A DNA stretch of 64,000 nucleotides, from assembly GCF_943912385.1 (NCBI RefSeq), contig NZ_CALTTY010000004.1, positions 35,512-99,511 on the forward strand, given 5' to 3'. The DNA is from an uncultured Anaerococcus sp. Lineage in GTDB: Bacteria > Bacillota > Clostridia > Tissierellales > Peptoniphilaceae. The notes beneath the pieces were generated by a model. That model had not been told where the DNA came from. It saw nothing but the letters and a program-made list of their open reading frames with translations, and searched no databases. How positions within the stretch are numbered: the first letter of the stretch is position 1; each line of letters opens with the position of its first letter. Position numbers and translations under genes: made by a program. Shown here piece by piece: positions 13,590-22,575 of the stretch.

Positions 13590-14094
13590 TTTGATAGATA
13601 ATTCAGGACTAGATGAGATTATCAAAAATCTTGAAGATTTGGAAAAGTACTATGTTGTAATCGGTATAACTGCTAAAAATGATAGCAAGCTTATTATGAT
13701 TGCTAATGTGCATGAATACGGTTGTGATATACCGGTTACTAATAAGATGAGGGGATTTTTTGCTTATAACTTTGATGTCCATCTAAAAAAAGATACTAAG
13801 GTTATAAAAATCCCTGAAAGGTCTTTTATAAGGTCGGGATTTGATAAGCATAATCAAGAATTTGCCGACTACGAAGATATACTTATGTCGGTTGTCGATG
13901 GGAATATATCGGCTAAAACCTTTTACGAGATTATAGGCCAAGGTGGGGCTGATATGATGAGGGGGTTCCTAATTAATGAAGTGAAAAGCCCTGCTAATTC
14001 TGGTTTTACTATTAAAAATAAGGGGTCTTCTAATCCCCTAGTTGATACTGGTAGGCTTGTAAATGCTATTGACTATGAAGTTAGGAGGACTTGA
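13576..14094 (+). CDS. HK97 gp10-like neck/tail-completion protein
   Basis: 172-residue protein. I-A-N-V-H-E-Y-G near residue 47, V-T-N-K-M-R-G-F-F, I-P-E-R-S-F-I-R-S-G-F-D and a terminal P-L-V-D-T-G-R-L are hallmarks of gp10-like/Mu gpG-like proteins that join head and tail. It overlaps both neighbours by 14 and 4 bases. Confidence 0.75.
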   Translation: MLEIDLIDNSGLDEIIKNLEDLEKYYVVIGITAKNDSKLIMIANVHEYGCDIPVTNKMRGFFAYNFDVHLKKDTKVIKIPERSFIRSGFDKHNQEFADYEDILMSVVDGNISAKTFYEIIGQGGADMMRGFLINEVKSPANSGFTIKNKGSSNPLVDTGRLVNAIDYEVRRT

Positions 14095-14474
14095 TGTTTA
14101 ATTTTAAGAATTTAATTTCTAAGTATTCCAAGGGTCAGGTCGTGGCTATCATAGAAAGTGAGGGCTACTATGACCAAGAACAGGCCGGAAAGTATATCGA
14201 GGGGGAGAAAAAAGCTGTAGTCTTGAAACCTGCTGCAATTGTCCCTTTATCAAAGGACGATTTAAGGCTTGATAAGGGCGGTTTTTATTCGTCTGATAAT
14301 CGAAAGCTTTATTGCTATGAGAGATTAGAAAAAGGGGCCTATATCTACAACGTACAGGAGGATAAGACCAAGACAAGATATAGGATAATGGCAGAAAGTG
14401 ACTATTCTGATTATGATAAGGGTTTATTTATCTATGTACTAGAAAGGGCTGATAAAGATGATTGGGAAACTTAA
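14091..14474 (+). CDS. Putative head closure/minor capsid protein
   Basis: 127-residue beta-rich protein (A-A-I-V-P-L-S-K-D-D-L-R then G-G-F-Y-S-S-D-N-R-K-L-Y). The sequence pattern and its place between gp10-like and neck terminator genes fit a stopper protein. This is assigned mainly by position. It overlaps the next gene by 17 bases. Confidence 0.5.
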   Translation: MMFNFKNLISKYSKGQVVAIIESEGYYDQEQAGKYIEGEKKAVVLKPAAIVPLSKDDLRLDKGGFYSSDNRKLYCYERLEKGAYIYNVQEDKTKTRYRIMAESDYSDYDKGLFIYVLERADKDDWET

Positions 14475-14970
14475 AGAGGAAATAGTTAAGGGACTACATG
14501 CTTATACTGATCTTTATGTTGTAGATACTGACAATAACTATAAGAAACCTAAACGGCCTTTCTATAGCTATAAAATAACTCAGATAAAGACTAATATAAG
14601 TGGAGAGGGTAATTACTCATCTGACTTTCCTAAATCGCTTGACGAGCGTTTTAAGTACGATTATAGGGAAAAGGTTGAACTCCAGCCCCAAGTGGTTATA
14701 TCCTTTAATTGTTATAGCGATGATATAGCTGAGTGTTTAGATAAAACCTACCTAGCTTGGGACTATTTTAAACATGGAGGTAATGATTTACTAGCCCTTG
14801 GTAACATAATAGTGGTCAGGACAGAGGAAATAACCGATAGAACGGTCGTTTTAGGTGATAGGTACGAATATAGGTATGGATTTGATGTAGAACTAAGATT
14901 CTTACATGAAATCGAGAGAAGAAGAGAAACAATTGAAACATATAAATTTAAGAGAGGAAATGATATATGA
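14458..14970 (+). CDS. Phage neck terminator protein (gp12-like)
   Basis: 170-residue tail-terminator-type protein. It has R-P-F-Y-S-Y-K-I-T, a V-E-L-Q-P-Q-V-V-I-S-F-N-C-Y-S strand and a final R-Y-G-F-D-V-E-L-R-F, as in neck terminators that cap contractile tails. The following gene is the sheath, which fits. ATG 14458 lies inside the upstream gene. Confidence 0.65.
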   Translation: MIGKLKEEIVKGLHAYTDLYVVDTDNNYKKPKRPFYSYKITQIKTNISGEGNYSSDFPKSLDERFKYDYREKVELQPQVVISFNCYSDDIAECLDKTYLAWDYFKHGGNDLLALGNIIVVRTEEITDRTVVLGDRYEYRYGFDVELRFLHEIERRRETIETYKFKRGNDI

Positions 14971-15953
14971 TATTAGATTTTCCGGTTAATATAACTAGAA
15001 AAACTGTTGCGGTATCTGAACGTGGATTTGGTACAATCCTAATCCTTGATACTGAAACAGAAAGAGATTTTACCTATCTTGATGCTAAAGGCATTGAAGA
15101 TTTAGGTGAGGGAAAAGCAAAAAATATTGCTACACGCTTATTTATGCAGAAACCACAACCACAAAGGGTGGCTATCATAGGTAGTGTTGGCATAGGGGCG
15201 GAAGTCTTCAAGAAAGCTTTAGAAGCAAACAAAGACTTCTTTTTTGTTGTTTGTACTGATAATACTTTGGAAACTATAAAAGCGGTTTCTGAATTGTGCC
15301 AAGTAAACAATAAGGTTTATGCGGTTACAATCAATGACATTGCCGATGTAGAAGTTTTAGGCAAAGAAGTATTTGACAATACCTTTGTGGCTTATCATGA
15401 TAATGCTGATGCTTATCTTGCTGAAGGTGTGGCGGTTATCATGTCCTATAATATAGGCGGCAAGACTGCCAAATTTAAGCAAGTTCAAGGGGTAAAAGAA
15501 GCTAATATTTCTTTGACCGACTTGCACAAATTACATGAAAATAAGATTTTCACATATATTAATAAGCTTGGAGTCCTACAGACTACCGAGGGCAAAATGC
15601 TTTCTGGCGAATTTATAGACGTAATCCTAGGTGAATACTGGATTAGGTTTAGGATGGAAGAAAGAATGCAAAGACTTGCCCTTACCCAAGATAAGATACC
15701 TTATACTGACCGTGGTATTGCTATGCTTGTATCAGTAGCTGAACAAGTGCTTAATGAGGCGGTAGATATGGGGATTATTGAAGAAGGCCAATATAGGGTC
15801 AACTACAGAAGAAGAGAGGATGTCCCTAGCAATGATGTAGCCTTAAGAAAGTACGACTATATTGTCTGGACTGCTATGCTCCAAGGAGCTATCCATACTG
15901 GGCAAATATCTGGGATTCTTACCTATGATTTAGTTAATGAGGAGGATGAATAA
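14967..15953 (+). CDS. Contractile tail sheath protein (DUF3383-like)
   Basis: 328-residue protein resembling the DUF3383/sheath-like group. The N-terminus begins I-L-D-F-P-V-N-I-T. A central part reads like the sheath core (V-A-I-I-G-S-V-G, F-V-A-Y-H-D-N-A-D-A-Y-L-A-E, G-V-A-V-I-M-S-Y). The C-terminus carries I-P-Y-T-D-R-G-I and Y-R-V-N-Y-R-R-R-E-D-V-P conserved blocks. The sheath contracts to drive the tube through the cell wall. Its presence classes the phage as myovirus-like. Confidence 0.8.
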   Translation: MILDFPVNITRKTVAVSERGFGTILILDTETERDFTYLDAKGIEDLGEGKAKNIATRLFMQKPQPQRVAIIGSVGIGAEVFKKALEANKDFFFVVCTDNTLETIKAVSELCQVNNKVYAVTINDIADVEVLGKEVFDNTFVAYHDNADAYLAEGVAVIMSYNIGGKTAKFKQVQGVKEANISLTDLHKLHENKIFTYINKLGVLQTTEGKMLSGEFIDVILGEYWIRFRMEERMQRLALTQDKIPYTDRGIAMLVSVAEQVLNEAVDMGIIEEGQYRVNYRRREDVPSNDVALRKYDYIVWTAMLQGAIHTGQISGILTYDLVNEEDE

Positions 15954-16348
15954 TGCTTAAAACTTATACTTACGATCCTGAAAAAGTTGTCGCTTCTATC
16001 GGGTCTATGTTCCTAACTGGATTTGCTGATGATACCATGATAGAGGTAGAGAAAAATGAGGATGACACCTTGGTAAAGGTCGGGCTTGATGGCCACGTAT
16101 CTTATACTGAAAATTTAGATAAGACTGCGACTGTGAAAATTAGTTTGATGTCGACTAGTCCATGTATACCATACATTAGGGAACTTGCCAATAACAAAAG
16201 GGAGTTCCCTTTTTCTATGGTTGATATGAATGATAATGGCACTAACGTGGCTTGTGATAGGTGTAGGATAGTAAAAAAACCTAACATAGTAGTGAAAAAA
16301 GAAGCTGAGTCAGTAGAATTTGAAGTCTTTGTACCTGAATGGAAGTAG
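15953..16348 (+). CDS. Tail tube protein (DUF3277-like)
   Basis: 131-residue protein directly downstream of the sheath. It has a beta-rich pattern with L-T-G-F-A-D-D-T-M-I-E-V-E, V-G-L-D-G-H-V-S-Y and A-C-D-R-C-R-I-V-K-K-P, as in DUF3277 tube-like proteins. It starts on the last base of the sheath stop. A tube gene is expected at this place. Confidence 0.75.
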   Translation: MLKTYTYDPEKVVASIGSMFLTGFADDTMIEVEKNEDDTLVKVGLDGHVSYTENLDKTATVKISLMSTSPCIPYIRELANNKREFPFSMVDMNDNGTNVACDRCRIVKKPNIVVKKEAESVEFEVFVPEWK

Positions 16349-16357
16349 GAGGATTAG

Positions 16358-16633
16358 ATGAACGATAGCAAGTTTAAAAATAAAAAAGTAGAAGCAGGTG
16401 GGGAAGAATATGTTATTCAAAAATACCCACTTTTAGAAGCTCTTAAAATTAAAAAGAGCTGGCTTGATAAAAATATGCCTGAGGGGATTGACGATATAAA
16501 GATGTACGAGGCTTGCCTTGATAGCTTTGTAATATCCCCTAAAAAGAAAATCAATGATTTTGATAATCTAGAAGATTTAGCTGACTTATGTATGGAGTGT
16601 CTAGAGTATAACTTTATGGGAAAGTCCAGGTAA
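16358..16633 (+). CDS. Tail assembly chaperone, short form (gpG-like)
   Basis: 91-residue protein located between tube and tape measure genes, the standard place of tail assembly chaperones. Its frame contains a slippery heptamer GGGAAAG (16618-16624) just before the stop. A second frame, open from 16612, continues as a helical extension to 16851. Lambda G/GT uses the same heptamer and organisation. The short form is produced by normal termination at 16633. Confidence 0.75.
   Translation: MNDSKFKNKKVEAGGEEYVIQKYPLLEALKIKKSWLDKNMPEGIDDIKMYEACLDSFVISPKKKINDFDNLEDLADLCMECLEYNFMGKSR
16618..16624 (+). other. -1 programmed frameshift site GGGAAAG
   Basis: The heptamer G-GGA-AAG stands in the exact X-XXY-YYZ phase relative to the gpG-like frame, three codons before its stop. 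It is identical to the lambda G/GT slippery sequence. A -1 shift leads into the frame of the T-like extension. Confidence 0.75.
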
Positions 16634-16851
16634 AAGCCCTTGAAAAACAAGTAGCCGATTTGTACGACGAATACTACAGGTCGGCTTTAATTCTTTTAAG
16701 GGACGGGATTATTTCATATAAGGAGCTTAAAAAACTCACAGATGATGAGTTTAGAGAAATCTTTTATGCCTATTATCTTCTAAGAGAGGAAGAAGATGAA
16801 GAGTATGAGAGATTAGAGAAAGAAGCGAAAAGGAAGGCTAAGCATGGCTAG
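16624..16851 (+). CDS. Tail assembly chaperone T-like extension, reached by -1 frameshift
   Basis: This frame has no ATG and no Shine-Dalgarno at its only internal start candidate (TTG 16660). It is open upstream of that codon back to 16612, encoding V-Q-V-K-A-L-E-K-Q-V-A-D-L-Y before the TTG. The sequence is a continuous helix followed by I-S-Y-K-E-L-K-K-L-T-D-D-E-F and an acidic-basic tail. It is best read as the T part of a G-T fusion that binds the tape measure protein, not as a separate gene. Confidence 0.7.
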   Translation, partial: VQVKALEKQVADLYDEYYRSALILLRDGIISYKELKKLTDDEFREIFYAYYLLREEEDEEYERLEKEAKRKAKHG

Positions 16852-18877
16852 TAGAGAATTAATTTTAGGAATAAGGACAAAAGATGCCAGTAAGGCCTCC
16901 AAGGATATAAAGGATATAGACAAGTCCATAAAAGGGGCTGAGAAGTCCACTAAGGGCTTTGGAAAAGCGGCGGATGGAGCAAAGAAATCTTTGTTTAATC
17001 TGGCTGGAGCTGGTAAAGGTCTTAAAGAATTAGGGGGCAAGTTTGATGCTTTAGGGGGTAAGGTCAAGAGATTTGGGACTGGACTTTCTAAGGCTACATT
17101 ACCACTTATGGCGGTTATTGCTGGTGGTAGTAAGATGTTTCTTGATTTGGACAATTCAATTAGGAAGGTGTCTACCCTAAGTGGTGAAATATTGCCTGTT
17201 GAAAAAATAAGGGAAGAAACTAGAAGAATATCTGATATGTCGGGTATTGCATCTAAAGAAGTTGCTGAATCTATGTATAGTGCCTTATCGGCAAGTGTTG
17301 ACCCTAGTAAGGTTGTTGGATTTACAGAAGATACTATTAAATTTGCAAAGGCAGGTTTCACTGAATTACCTACTGCTATAGATGTTACTACTACAGCCTT
17401 AAATGCTTATGGTGATAAGGCTGAGTCGGTAAGTAAAATTCACGATATATTGGTTAAGTCACAAAACCTAGGTAAAACAACCGTTGATGAATTGGCTAGT
17501 TCCATAGGTAACGTGATACCAGTTGCAGCTGCTAATGAAGTTGGTATGGATCAATTAGGGGTTGCTTACTCCTTGCTAACCTATCAAGGTATAAATGCCC
17601 ATAAATCGACTACAGGATTAAACTCATTATTGGCTGAATTATCTACCACAGGTAGTAAGGCTGATAAGGTTTTGAGACAAAAAACAGGCAAAAGTTTTAA
17701 AGGATTAATGGGTGATGGACGAAGTCTAGGGGATGTTTTAGGTATCCTTGATGAACAAGCGAAGGCTAGCGGACTAAGTATGCAAGATATGTTTGGAAAC
17801 TTTAACGCTGGCAAGATTGCCTTGTCCCTTGCTAACGATGGTGTTGAAAAATACAATAAAACACTAAAAGAGATGCAGAATTCTGACGGTATCACTGAAT
17901 TTAACTTTGAAAAGATGCTAGGACCTGGTGAAAGGCTTGCTAGGGTAAGCAATAAGATTAAGAATAATTTAATCGATTTAGGAGCAGAAGCCGTGCCTTA
18001 TCTTGAGATTTTAGGTGAAAAAATCGGAGAACTTTCTGATTGGTTTGCTGGCCTTGATAAGGGTACTAAAGATACCATCGTTCAATGGGGGCTGTTGCTG
18101 GTTGCAGCGGGACCTCTTATAGCTATTTTCGGCACTATTTTGGGAGTCGTAGGCAAGCTTGTAACAATCGGTGGATTTTTGTTACAAGGTGTAGGCTTAT
18201 TAGCTAGTACAGCGGGAATATTAGGCCAAGGCTTTATGTTTATTGTAAGTTGTACTAATCCCTTAATGTGGATTTTTATTGCTATAGGTGGAGTTATAAC
18301 ATGGTTAATAACTCATTTCCAAACAATCAAGGCTAGGGCTGATGAATTAGGCGGTGGCTTTGGTTGGTTAAGGGCTATAGTTGAGACGGCAGGTGCATCT
18401 TTTACTAATATGGGTAATCTAGCCCTTGGTGCTTTAAATCGAGTTAGAGACAAATGGCAGGAAGTTAAAAACTTCTTAAAAAATCCTATAAAAGGTGTAA
18501 TAAGCATATTTTCTAACGTAGTAAATAGGGTCAAGGGGGCTTTCGGTGGGGCAAAATCCCACGCTACAGGCCTTGATTATGTACCTTATGATAACTACCT
18601 TGCTAACCTCCATAAGGGTGAGATTGTCCTTACTGCCAAGGCTAGTGAAGAATACCGAGCTATGGGCGGTGATAAGGACGGCCTACCTAACAGGGTTATC
18701 AATAATAATTCCACCACTAACACTACTAGCAATACAAGCAATGTTACTAATAATAATCCAAGTTACCCACCTATTAATATTTATGTTTACGGCAATTCGT
18801 CGCCTACTGATACAGCAAGTGAGGTAAAGGGCGTGATTGAAGATGTCTTTAGAAACTTGAACTTGCAAAGGGGGTAG
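16844..18877 (+). CDS. Tail tape measure protein (TP901 core)
   Basis: 677-residue tape measure protein that sets tail length. The TP901-type core lies at about residues 85-420 (E-S-M-Y-S-A-L-S-A-S-V-D, A-T-T-A-L-N-A-Y-G, V-I-P-V-A-A-A-N-E-V-G). Two or three hydrophobic segments follow (about 420-490). The C-terminal 70 residues are Asn/Thr/Ser rich and end in a short helix. The length is short for a tape measure, implying a short contractile tail. It overlaps the T-like frame by 8 bases. Confidence 0.9.
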   Translation: MASRELILGIRTKDASKASKDIKDIDKSIKGAEKSTKGFGKAADGAKKSLFNLAGAGKGLKELGGKFDALGGKVKRFGTGLSKATLPLMAVIAGGSKMFLDLDNSIRKVSTLSGEILPVEKIREETRRISDMSGIASKEVAESMYSALSASVDPSKVVGFTEDTIKFAKAGFTELPTAIDVTTTALNAYGDKAESVSKIHDILVKSQNLGKTTVDELASSIGNVIPVAAANEVGMDQLGVAYSLLTYQGINAHKSTTGLNSLLAELSTTGSKADKVLRQKTGKSFKGLMGDGRSLGDVLGILDEQAKASGLSMQDMFGNFNAGKIALSLANDGVEKYNKTLKEMQNSDGITEFNFEKMLGPGERLARVSNKIKNNLIDLGAEAVPYLEILGEKIGELSDWFAGLDKGTKDTIVQWGLLLVAAGPLIAIFGTILGVVGKLVTIGGFLLQGVGLLASTAGILGQGFMFIVSCTNPLMWIFIAIGGVITWLITHFQTIKARADELGGGFGWLRAIVETAGASFTNMGNLALGALNRVRDKWQEVKNFLKNPIKGVISIFSNVVNRVKGAFGGAKSHATGLDYVPYDNYLANLHKGEIVLTAKASEEYRAMGGDKDGLPNRVINNNSTTNTTSNTSNVTNNNPSYPPINIYVYGNSSPTDTASEVKGVIEDVFRNLNLQRG

Positions 18878-18880
18878 GCT

Positions 18881-19345
18881 ATGAATATGTTGATTATTTT
18901 AGGAGGCATCGAGTTAGATGCCTTGATAACTGAAAATGTAGATTATGATGCAGAACTTACCACTAAGGCTATAGAAGAAGGGGCTGATATTTCAGACCAT
19001 ATGAAAGCTAAGCCCTTTTCTGCTAGCTTATCAGGAACAATAGTTGAAGATGCCGACGCCAAGCTTGAAGCTTTGAAAAAGTATCAAAAAGAAGGCAGAA
19101 TTATAAACTATATAGGAAAGTCAATACTGGTTAGCGTTGTAATTACAAGTATACAGGTAGAGCATACAGTCCAAAACTTTTATGGTTTCGATTATTCTTT
19201 AAGAATACAAGAGGTGAAGTTAGCTAGCCCTGAAACCTTTAATATCACGGTTAAAAATCCTAGTAATGGGAAGCAGGATAGCAAGACGGCAAGCCGAGTT
19301 AAAAAGCCGTCTAATGAAGGGAGAAAGCAGGTGAGATCGAAGTGA
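18881..19345 (+). CDS. Dit-like phage tail/baseplate protein
   Basis: 154-residue protein with an N-terminal domain like the Dit-like tail protein family. Conserved-looking blocks are E-L-T-T-K-A-I-E-E-G-A-D-I-S-D-H, P-F-S-A-S-L-S-G-T-I-V-E-D and G-R-I-I-N-Y-I-G-K. The last 35 residues are Lys/Arg/Ser rich and disordered. It occupies the slot of a distal tail/hub-linker protein after the tape measure. Confidence 0.65.
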   Translation: MNMLIILGGIELDALITENVDYDAELTTKAIEEGADISDHMKAKPFSASLSGTIVEDADAKLEALKKYQKEGRIINYIGKSILVSVVITSIQVEHTVQNFYGFDYSLRIQEVKLASPETFNITVKNPSNGKQDSKTASRVKKPSNEGRKQVRSK

Positions 19346-19647
19346 AATATATTGATATTGAAAAAGAGAAAATACCATATAGCTTTGAGGTCGTCCTTGC
19401 TGGTGAAACCTTCCAATTTGAGGTCTTCTACAATGGTGTAGGGGACTTTTTTACTATCAACCTTTATAAAAATCATGAACTAGTAGTTTTAGGTGAAAAG
19501 ATTGTATACGGAGTAGAACTATTTGAAAATCTTAAACATTTGCCAATTCCCAAGGTCAGGATTAAGCCCTTTGATACTACAGGTATTGCTAACCGTATCA
19601 CCTATGAAAATATGAATGAGGACGTGTTTTTATATGTTTTGGATTAG
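19342..19647 (+). CDS. Baseplate plug protein (Pam3 gp18-like)
   Basis: 101-residue protein starting at GTG 19342 in an overlap with the preceding gene. F-E-V-V-L-A-G-E-T-F-Q-F-E-V-F-Y-N, then L-V-V-L-G-E-K, and the ending V-F-L-Y-V-L-D follow the pattern of small baseplate plug proteins such as Pam3 gp18. Such proteins seal the tube centre at the baseplate. Confidence 0.6.
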   Translation: MKYIDIEKEKIPYSFEVVLAGETFQFEVFYNGVGDFFTINLYKNHELVVLGEKIVYGVELFENLKHLPIPKVRIKPFDTTGIANRITYENMNEDVFLYVLD

Positions 19648-20482
19648 GGATATTGAAGTATTAGCAGGAGGCAAGAGGTTTGAGTCCTTGGGTGAAAATA
19701 GCCTTGATATAGACCTAGATATAAATTTTTCAGATGAGGAAGAGCCTGATGTATCTGAAATTACCATTTATAATTTATCAGATGATTCTATTAATCAAAT
19801 AAAAAAAGACGGATATTGCATAGTCAATGCAGGCTATAAGAGCCTTGGAAACAAGGGGAATGTCTTATCTGGAGATATAGAAGAGGTTAACACCACTTGG
19901 CAGGGTTTAGATAAGCTTACCAAGATAAAGGTTAGTGATGGAGCTAAGGCTTGGCGTAAAGCTAGGATTTCAAAGGCCTATAAGGAAAATACCAAGGCTA
20001 GCTTTATCATGCGTGATATTATAAATATCATGGGCTATGAAGTTGTCGATATTAAACCTAAAAAAGATAAGACCTATAAGCTAGGTAAGACCGTGAACGG
20101 ATATTGTTCAGATATACTTAAAATGCTTGTAAAAGATACTGAGTCCAAGATGTTTATCAATAAAAATAGGATTGTGATTAGAGAAGAAGCAAAGGGCTTT
20201 GATACAGGCTTTGTCTTAAGTCCTGAAACTGGGCTTATAGGTAGTCCTAGCCTAAATAAAGATAATACAGGGGACAAGGCAGGCGGTGTATCAAGTGATA
20301 AGGCTAAGAAGGAAAACAAGGAAGAAAAGAAGACCTGGGAAGTTACCTGCCTACTTAATCCTAAGCTGGAAACCGACTCTATAATCGAGGTTAGAAGTAG
20401 GGCTTTATCAGGTAGGTTTAGGGTAATTAAGGGCAAGCATACTAGGGATTTTGAAACGGTTATTACTGTGGAGGAGGCATAA
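19634..20482 (+). CDS. Baseplate hub protein
   Basis: 282-residue hub-type protein, probably comparable to gp27/XkdQ-like hubs, between the plug and spike genes. Beta strands at the N-terminus (I-R-D-I-E-V-L-A-G-G-K-R-F), P-D-V-S-E-I-T-I-Y-N-L-S, and a low-complexity Lys/Glu insertion near residue 225 precede the last beta domain (S-R-A-L-S-G-R-F-R-V). I favour ATG 19634 because homologue-like sequence begins there. ATG 19616 is in frame and cannot be excluded. Confidence 0.65.
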   Translation: MFWIRDIEVLAGGKRFESLGENSLDIDLDINFSDEEEPDVSEITIYNLSDDSINQIKKDGYCIVNAGYKSLGNKGNVLSGDIEEVNTTWQGLDKLTKIKVSDGAKAWRKARISKAYKENTKASFIMRDIINIMGYEVVDIKPKKDKTYKLGKTVNGYCSDILKMLVKDTESKMFINKNRIVIREEAKGFDTGFVLSPETGLIGSPSLNKDNTGDKAGGVSSDKAKKENKEEKKTWEVTCLLNPKLETDSIIEVRSRALSGRFRVIKGKHTRDFETVITVEEA

Positions 20483-21018
20483 TGGAAAATGCAAATAAAT
20501 TTTTTAATGACTTTGCTAAAAACATAGGCAAGGGGCTAAATGTGGCTAAGCTTGCTAAGGTTGTGAAGTTTTATCCTGAAAATATGAAGGTCGATGTCAT
20601 GCCTTTTCCTAGTGAAGATTCGGCTATGATAATCAATGTCCCCCTTGCTACTATTGCCACTAAAGATTATTTAGTATACTACCCTTTAAAGCCTGATGAT
20701 ATAGTGGTCTTGCTTTTTATAGACTATGATACAGATAATATTCTTCTTGGTGAGGATAACCTAGAAACCGAGAGGGGACATGATGTTTCTGATTGTGTTG
20801 CCATAGGCTGTATTTCTCTTTTTAAGGAGTCTTTAAATGTATCTGATACAGATGCCCTACTGATACAGGATAAGGGCGGTAAAACTAAAATAAAGCTTGA
20901 TAAAGAGGGGGTAGAGATAGAAGCTCCTAAGATAGCTTTAAAGGGCTTTGCTACCTATAAGGGCAGGGAAATTGCTGTGAAGGGCGATTCTGTTAGTCTG
21001 GAGAATAAAATTATATGA
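20482..21018 (+). CDS. Baseplate spike protein (Gp138 N-terminal-like)
   Basis: 178-residue protein with an OB-like N-terminal part like Gp138/gp5 spike proteins (A-K-V-V-K-F-Y-P-E-N-M-K-V-D-V, then Y-P-L-K-P-D-D-I-V-V-L-L-F). It ends with a short beta-helix-type tail rich in alternating K, I, E and V (K-T-K-I-K-L-D-K-E-G-V-E-I-E). It likely forms the trimeric membrane-piercing tip. Confidence 0.7.
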   Translation: MENANKFFNDFAKNIGKGLNVAKLAKVVKFYPENMKVDVMPFPSEDSAMIINVPLATIATKDYLVYYPLKPDDIVVLLFIDYDTDNILLGEDNLETERGHDVSDCVAIGCISLFKESLNVSDTDALLIQDKGGKTKIKLDKEGVEIEAPKIALKGFATYKGREIAVKGDSVSLENKII

Positions 21019-21380
21019 CCTACAAAAATACATTTGAGATGATAGGTGGAGATATTGTGATCGATGGGGATTTGAAGCTTGTAAAAGGCAAAGATGAACT
21101 GAGACAGAATATTGAAAACCGCTTATCAGTAAATAAAGAAGAGTGGTTCTTAAACCTTGGCCTTGGTCTTGATTATGCGGCTATATCTGGAAAGGGTATC
21201 ACGGATAGGCAGATTGAGCTTGCCATTCGTGAGTGTTGCTTGCAAGATTCTAGGGTCAAGGAGGCAAGAGATGTAAAGGTTAGCCGAGATAGTAAAAAAA
21301 GGACGGCTGATATTGATATAGTGATAATTGATAAAAACGATGAAGACCTCTATTTAAAGGAGGTGGTCGATATTGGATAA
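21015..21380 (+). CDS. Baseplate wedge protein (gp25/DUF2634-like)
   Basis: 121-residue protein with the gp25/DUF2634 pattern: G-D-I-V-I-D-G-D-L-K-L-V-K-G, E-L-R-Q-N-I-E-N-R-L, E-E-W-F-L-N-L-G-L-G-L-D-Y. It starts in an ATGA-type overlap with the spike gene and is followed by baseplate J, the usual order. Confidence 0.78.
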   Translation: MTYKNTFEMIGGDIVIDGDLKLVKGKDELRQNIENRLSVNKEEWFLNLGLGLDYAAISGKGITDRQIELAIRECCLQDSRVKEARDVKVSRDSKKRTADIDIVIIDKNDEDLYLKEVVDIG

Positions 21381-22575
21381 GGATATAATGCGTATAAGTG
21401 ACGGTAAATTTGGAGTCACTCAGTACGGATTTAGAAGAAAATTATATAGTGAGGCCTTGCAAGAGCGTATCACACGTGCAAAAAGGGTGTTCGGTGTCAA
21501 TATTGATACATCGGAGACCTCTTTTCTTGGAAAATTTATAAGAAATGCAGCTTGGGACGAGGCTATGCTATGGGAAGAGATAGAAAAGGTCTATAAGTCG
21601 GCCTTTATAGGTGATGCCGAGGGATCGAACCTAGACGGTGTAGGTCAATATCTGACTATTACCAGGAGGCCTGCGGTTAAGGCTAAGGGGACTGTTAAAT
21701 TTACAGGTAAAGATGATACTTTAATCCCTGCTGGCTTTAGGGTCGGGACAGATGATGGCCGTATATATGAAACTAGGGAGATAGCCTATATAAAGGATGG
21801 GTCGGTAGAAGTCCCTGTCAGGTCTATAGGAGCTGGCAAAAAATATAATGCTAATGTTGGTGAAGTTACAGAAATTATTAATCCTAGTTTCGGGATTGAA
21901 GAAGTGACTAATCCCGTGCCTATAGAGGGTGGCCTTGACCTAGAAACTGATGAAGAATTTAGGGAAAGATATAAAAAATCCTACTCTAGGGGCGGAGGGT
22001 CTACCCTACCTGCTTTGACTGCTGCGATTTTAGATATTGACGATGTGGTCGATGCAGAAATTAGGGAAAATGTATCAATGGAAACTATAGACGGTATACC
22101 GCCTAAGTCTGTTGCTTGCTTTGTCTTTGGTGGGTCTGATGAAGAGATATCAGAAACCATATATAAAAATAAACCAGCTGGAATAGAGGCTTACGGTGAG
22201 ATAGTGAAAACTATTGAAGACAGTAAGGGAAATAAGCATAAGATAGGCTTTACACGTGCTAGGACTGATGAAATATACCTTAAGGTCGAGCTTAAAAAGG
22301 GTGAGGACTATAAGGAAGACGAGGCGGTCAAGCGCGCTATCATAAATTATATAGGCGGTACAGATGATGACGGCATAGCCTATACTGGCCTTAAATTAGG
22401 TAAAGATGTTATTTTATCAAAGGTTATAGGGGCTATGATGTGTCTTGGTGGTATAGATGATGTCATGGTCAAGATGGGCAAAGATAAGAAAAGTCTTGAA
22501 GAAAAATCAATAAAGATTGATAAAAAAGCAATTGCCCGTACTAGACCAGAAAGTATTGAGATAGCCTATGTATAA
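21373..22575 (+). CDS. Baseplate assembly protein J (gp47-like)
   Basis: 400-residue baseplate J protein. Typical blocks are A-A-W-D-E-A-M-L-W-E, L-D-G-V-G-Q-Y-L-T-I-T-R-R-P-A, G-A-G-K-K-Y-N-A-N-V-G, L-E-T-D-E-E-F-R-E-R-Y-K-K and I-P-P-K-S-V-A-C-F-V-F-G-G. Start is TTG 21373, with AAAGGAGGTGG six bases upstream. The protein forms the wedge core joining the hub to the periphery. Confidence 0.9.
   Translation: MDKDIMRISDGKFGVTQYGFRRKLYSEALQERITRAKRVFGVNIDTSETSFLGKFIRNAAWDEAMLWEEIEKVYKSAFIGDAEGSNLDGVGQYLTITRRPAVKAKGTVKFTGKDDTLIPAGFRVGTDDGRIYETREIAYIKDGSVEVPVRSIGAGKKYNANVGEVTEIINPSFGIEEVTNPVPIEGGLDLETDEEFRERYKKSYSRGGGSTLPALTAAILDIDDVVDAEIRENVSMETIDGIPPKSVACFVFGGSDEEISETIYKNKPAGIEAYGEIVKTIEDSKGNKHKIGFTRARTDEIYLKVELKKGEDYKEDEAVKRAIINYIGGTDDDGIAYTGLKLGKDVILSKVIGAMMCLGGIDDVMVKMGKDKKSLEEKSIKIDKKAIARTRPESIEIAYV

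Noticed and set aside
16660..16851. Separate 63-residue gene starting at TTG 16660
   Set aside because: No Shine-Dalgarno, and coding-like sequence continues upstream of the TTG to the slippery site, so it is better explained as a frameshift extension.
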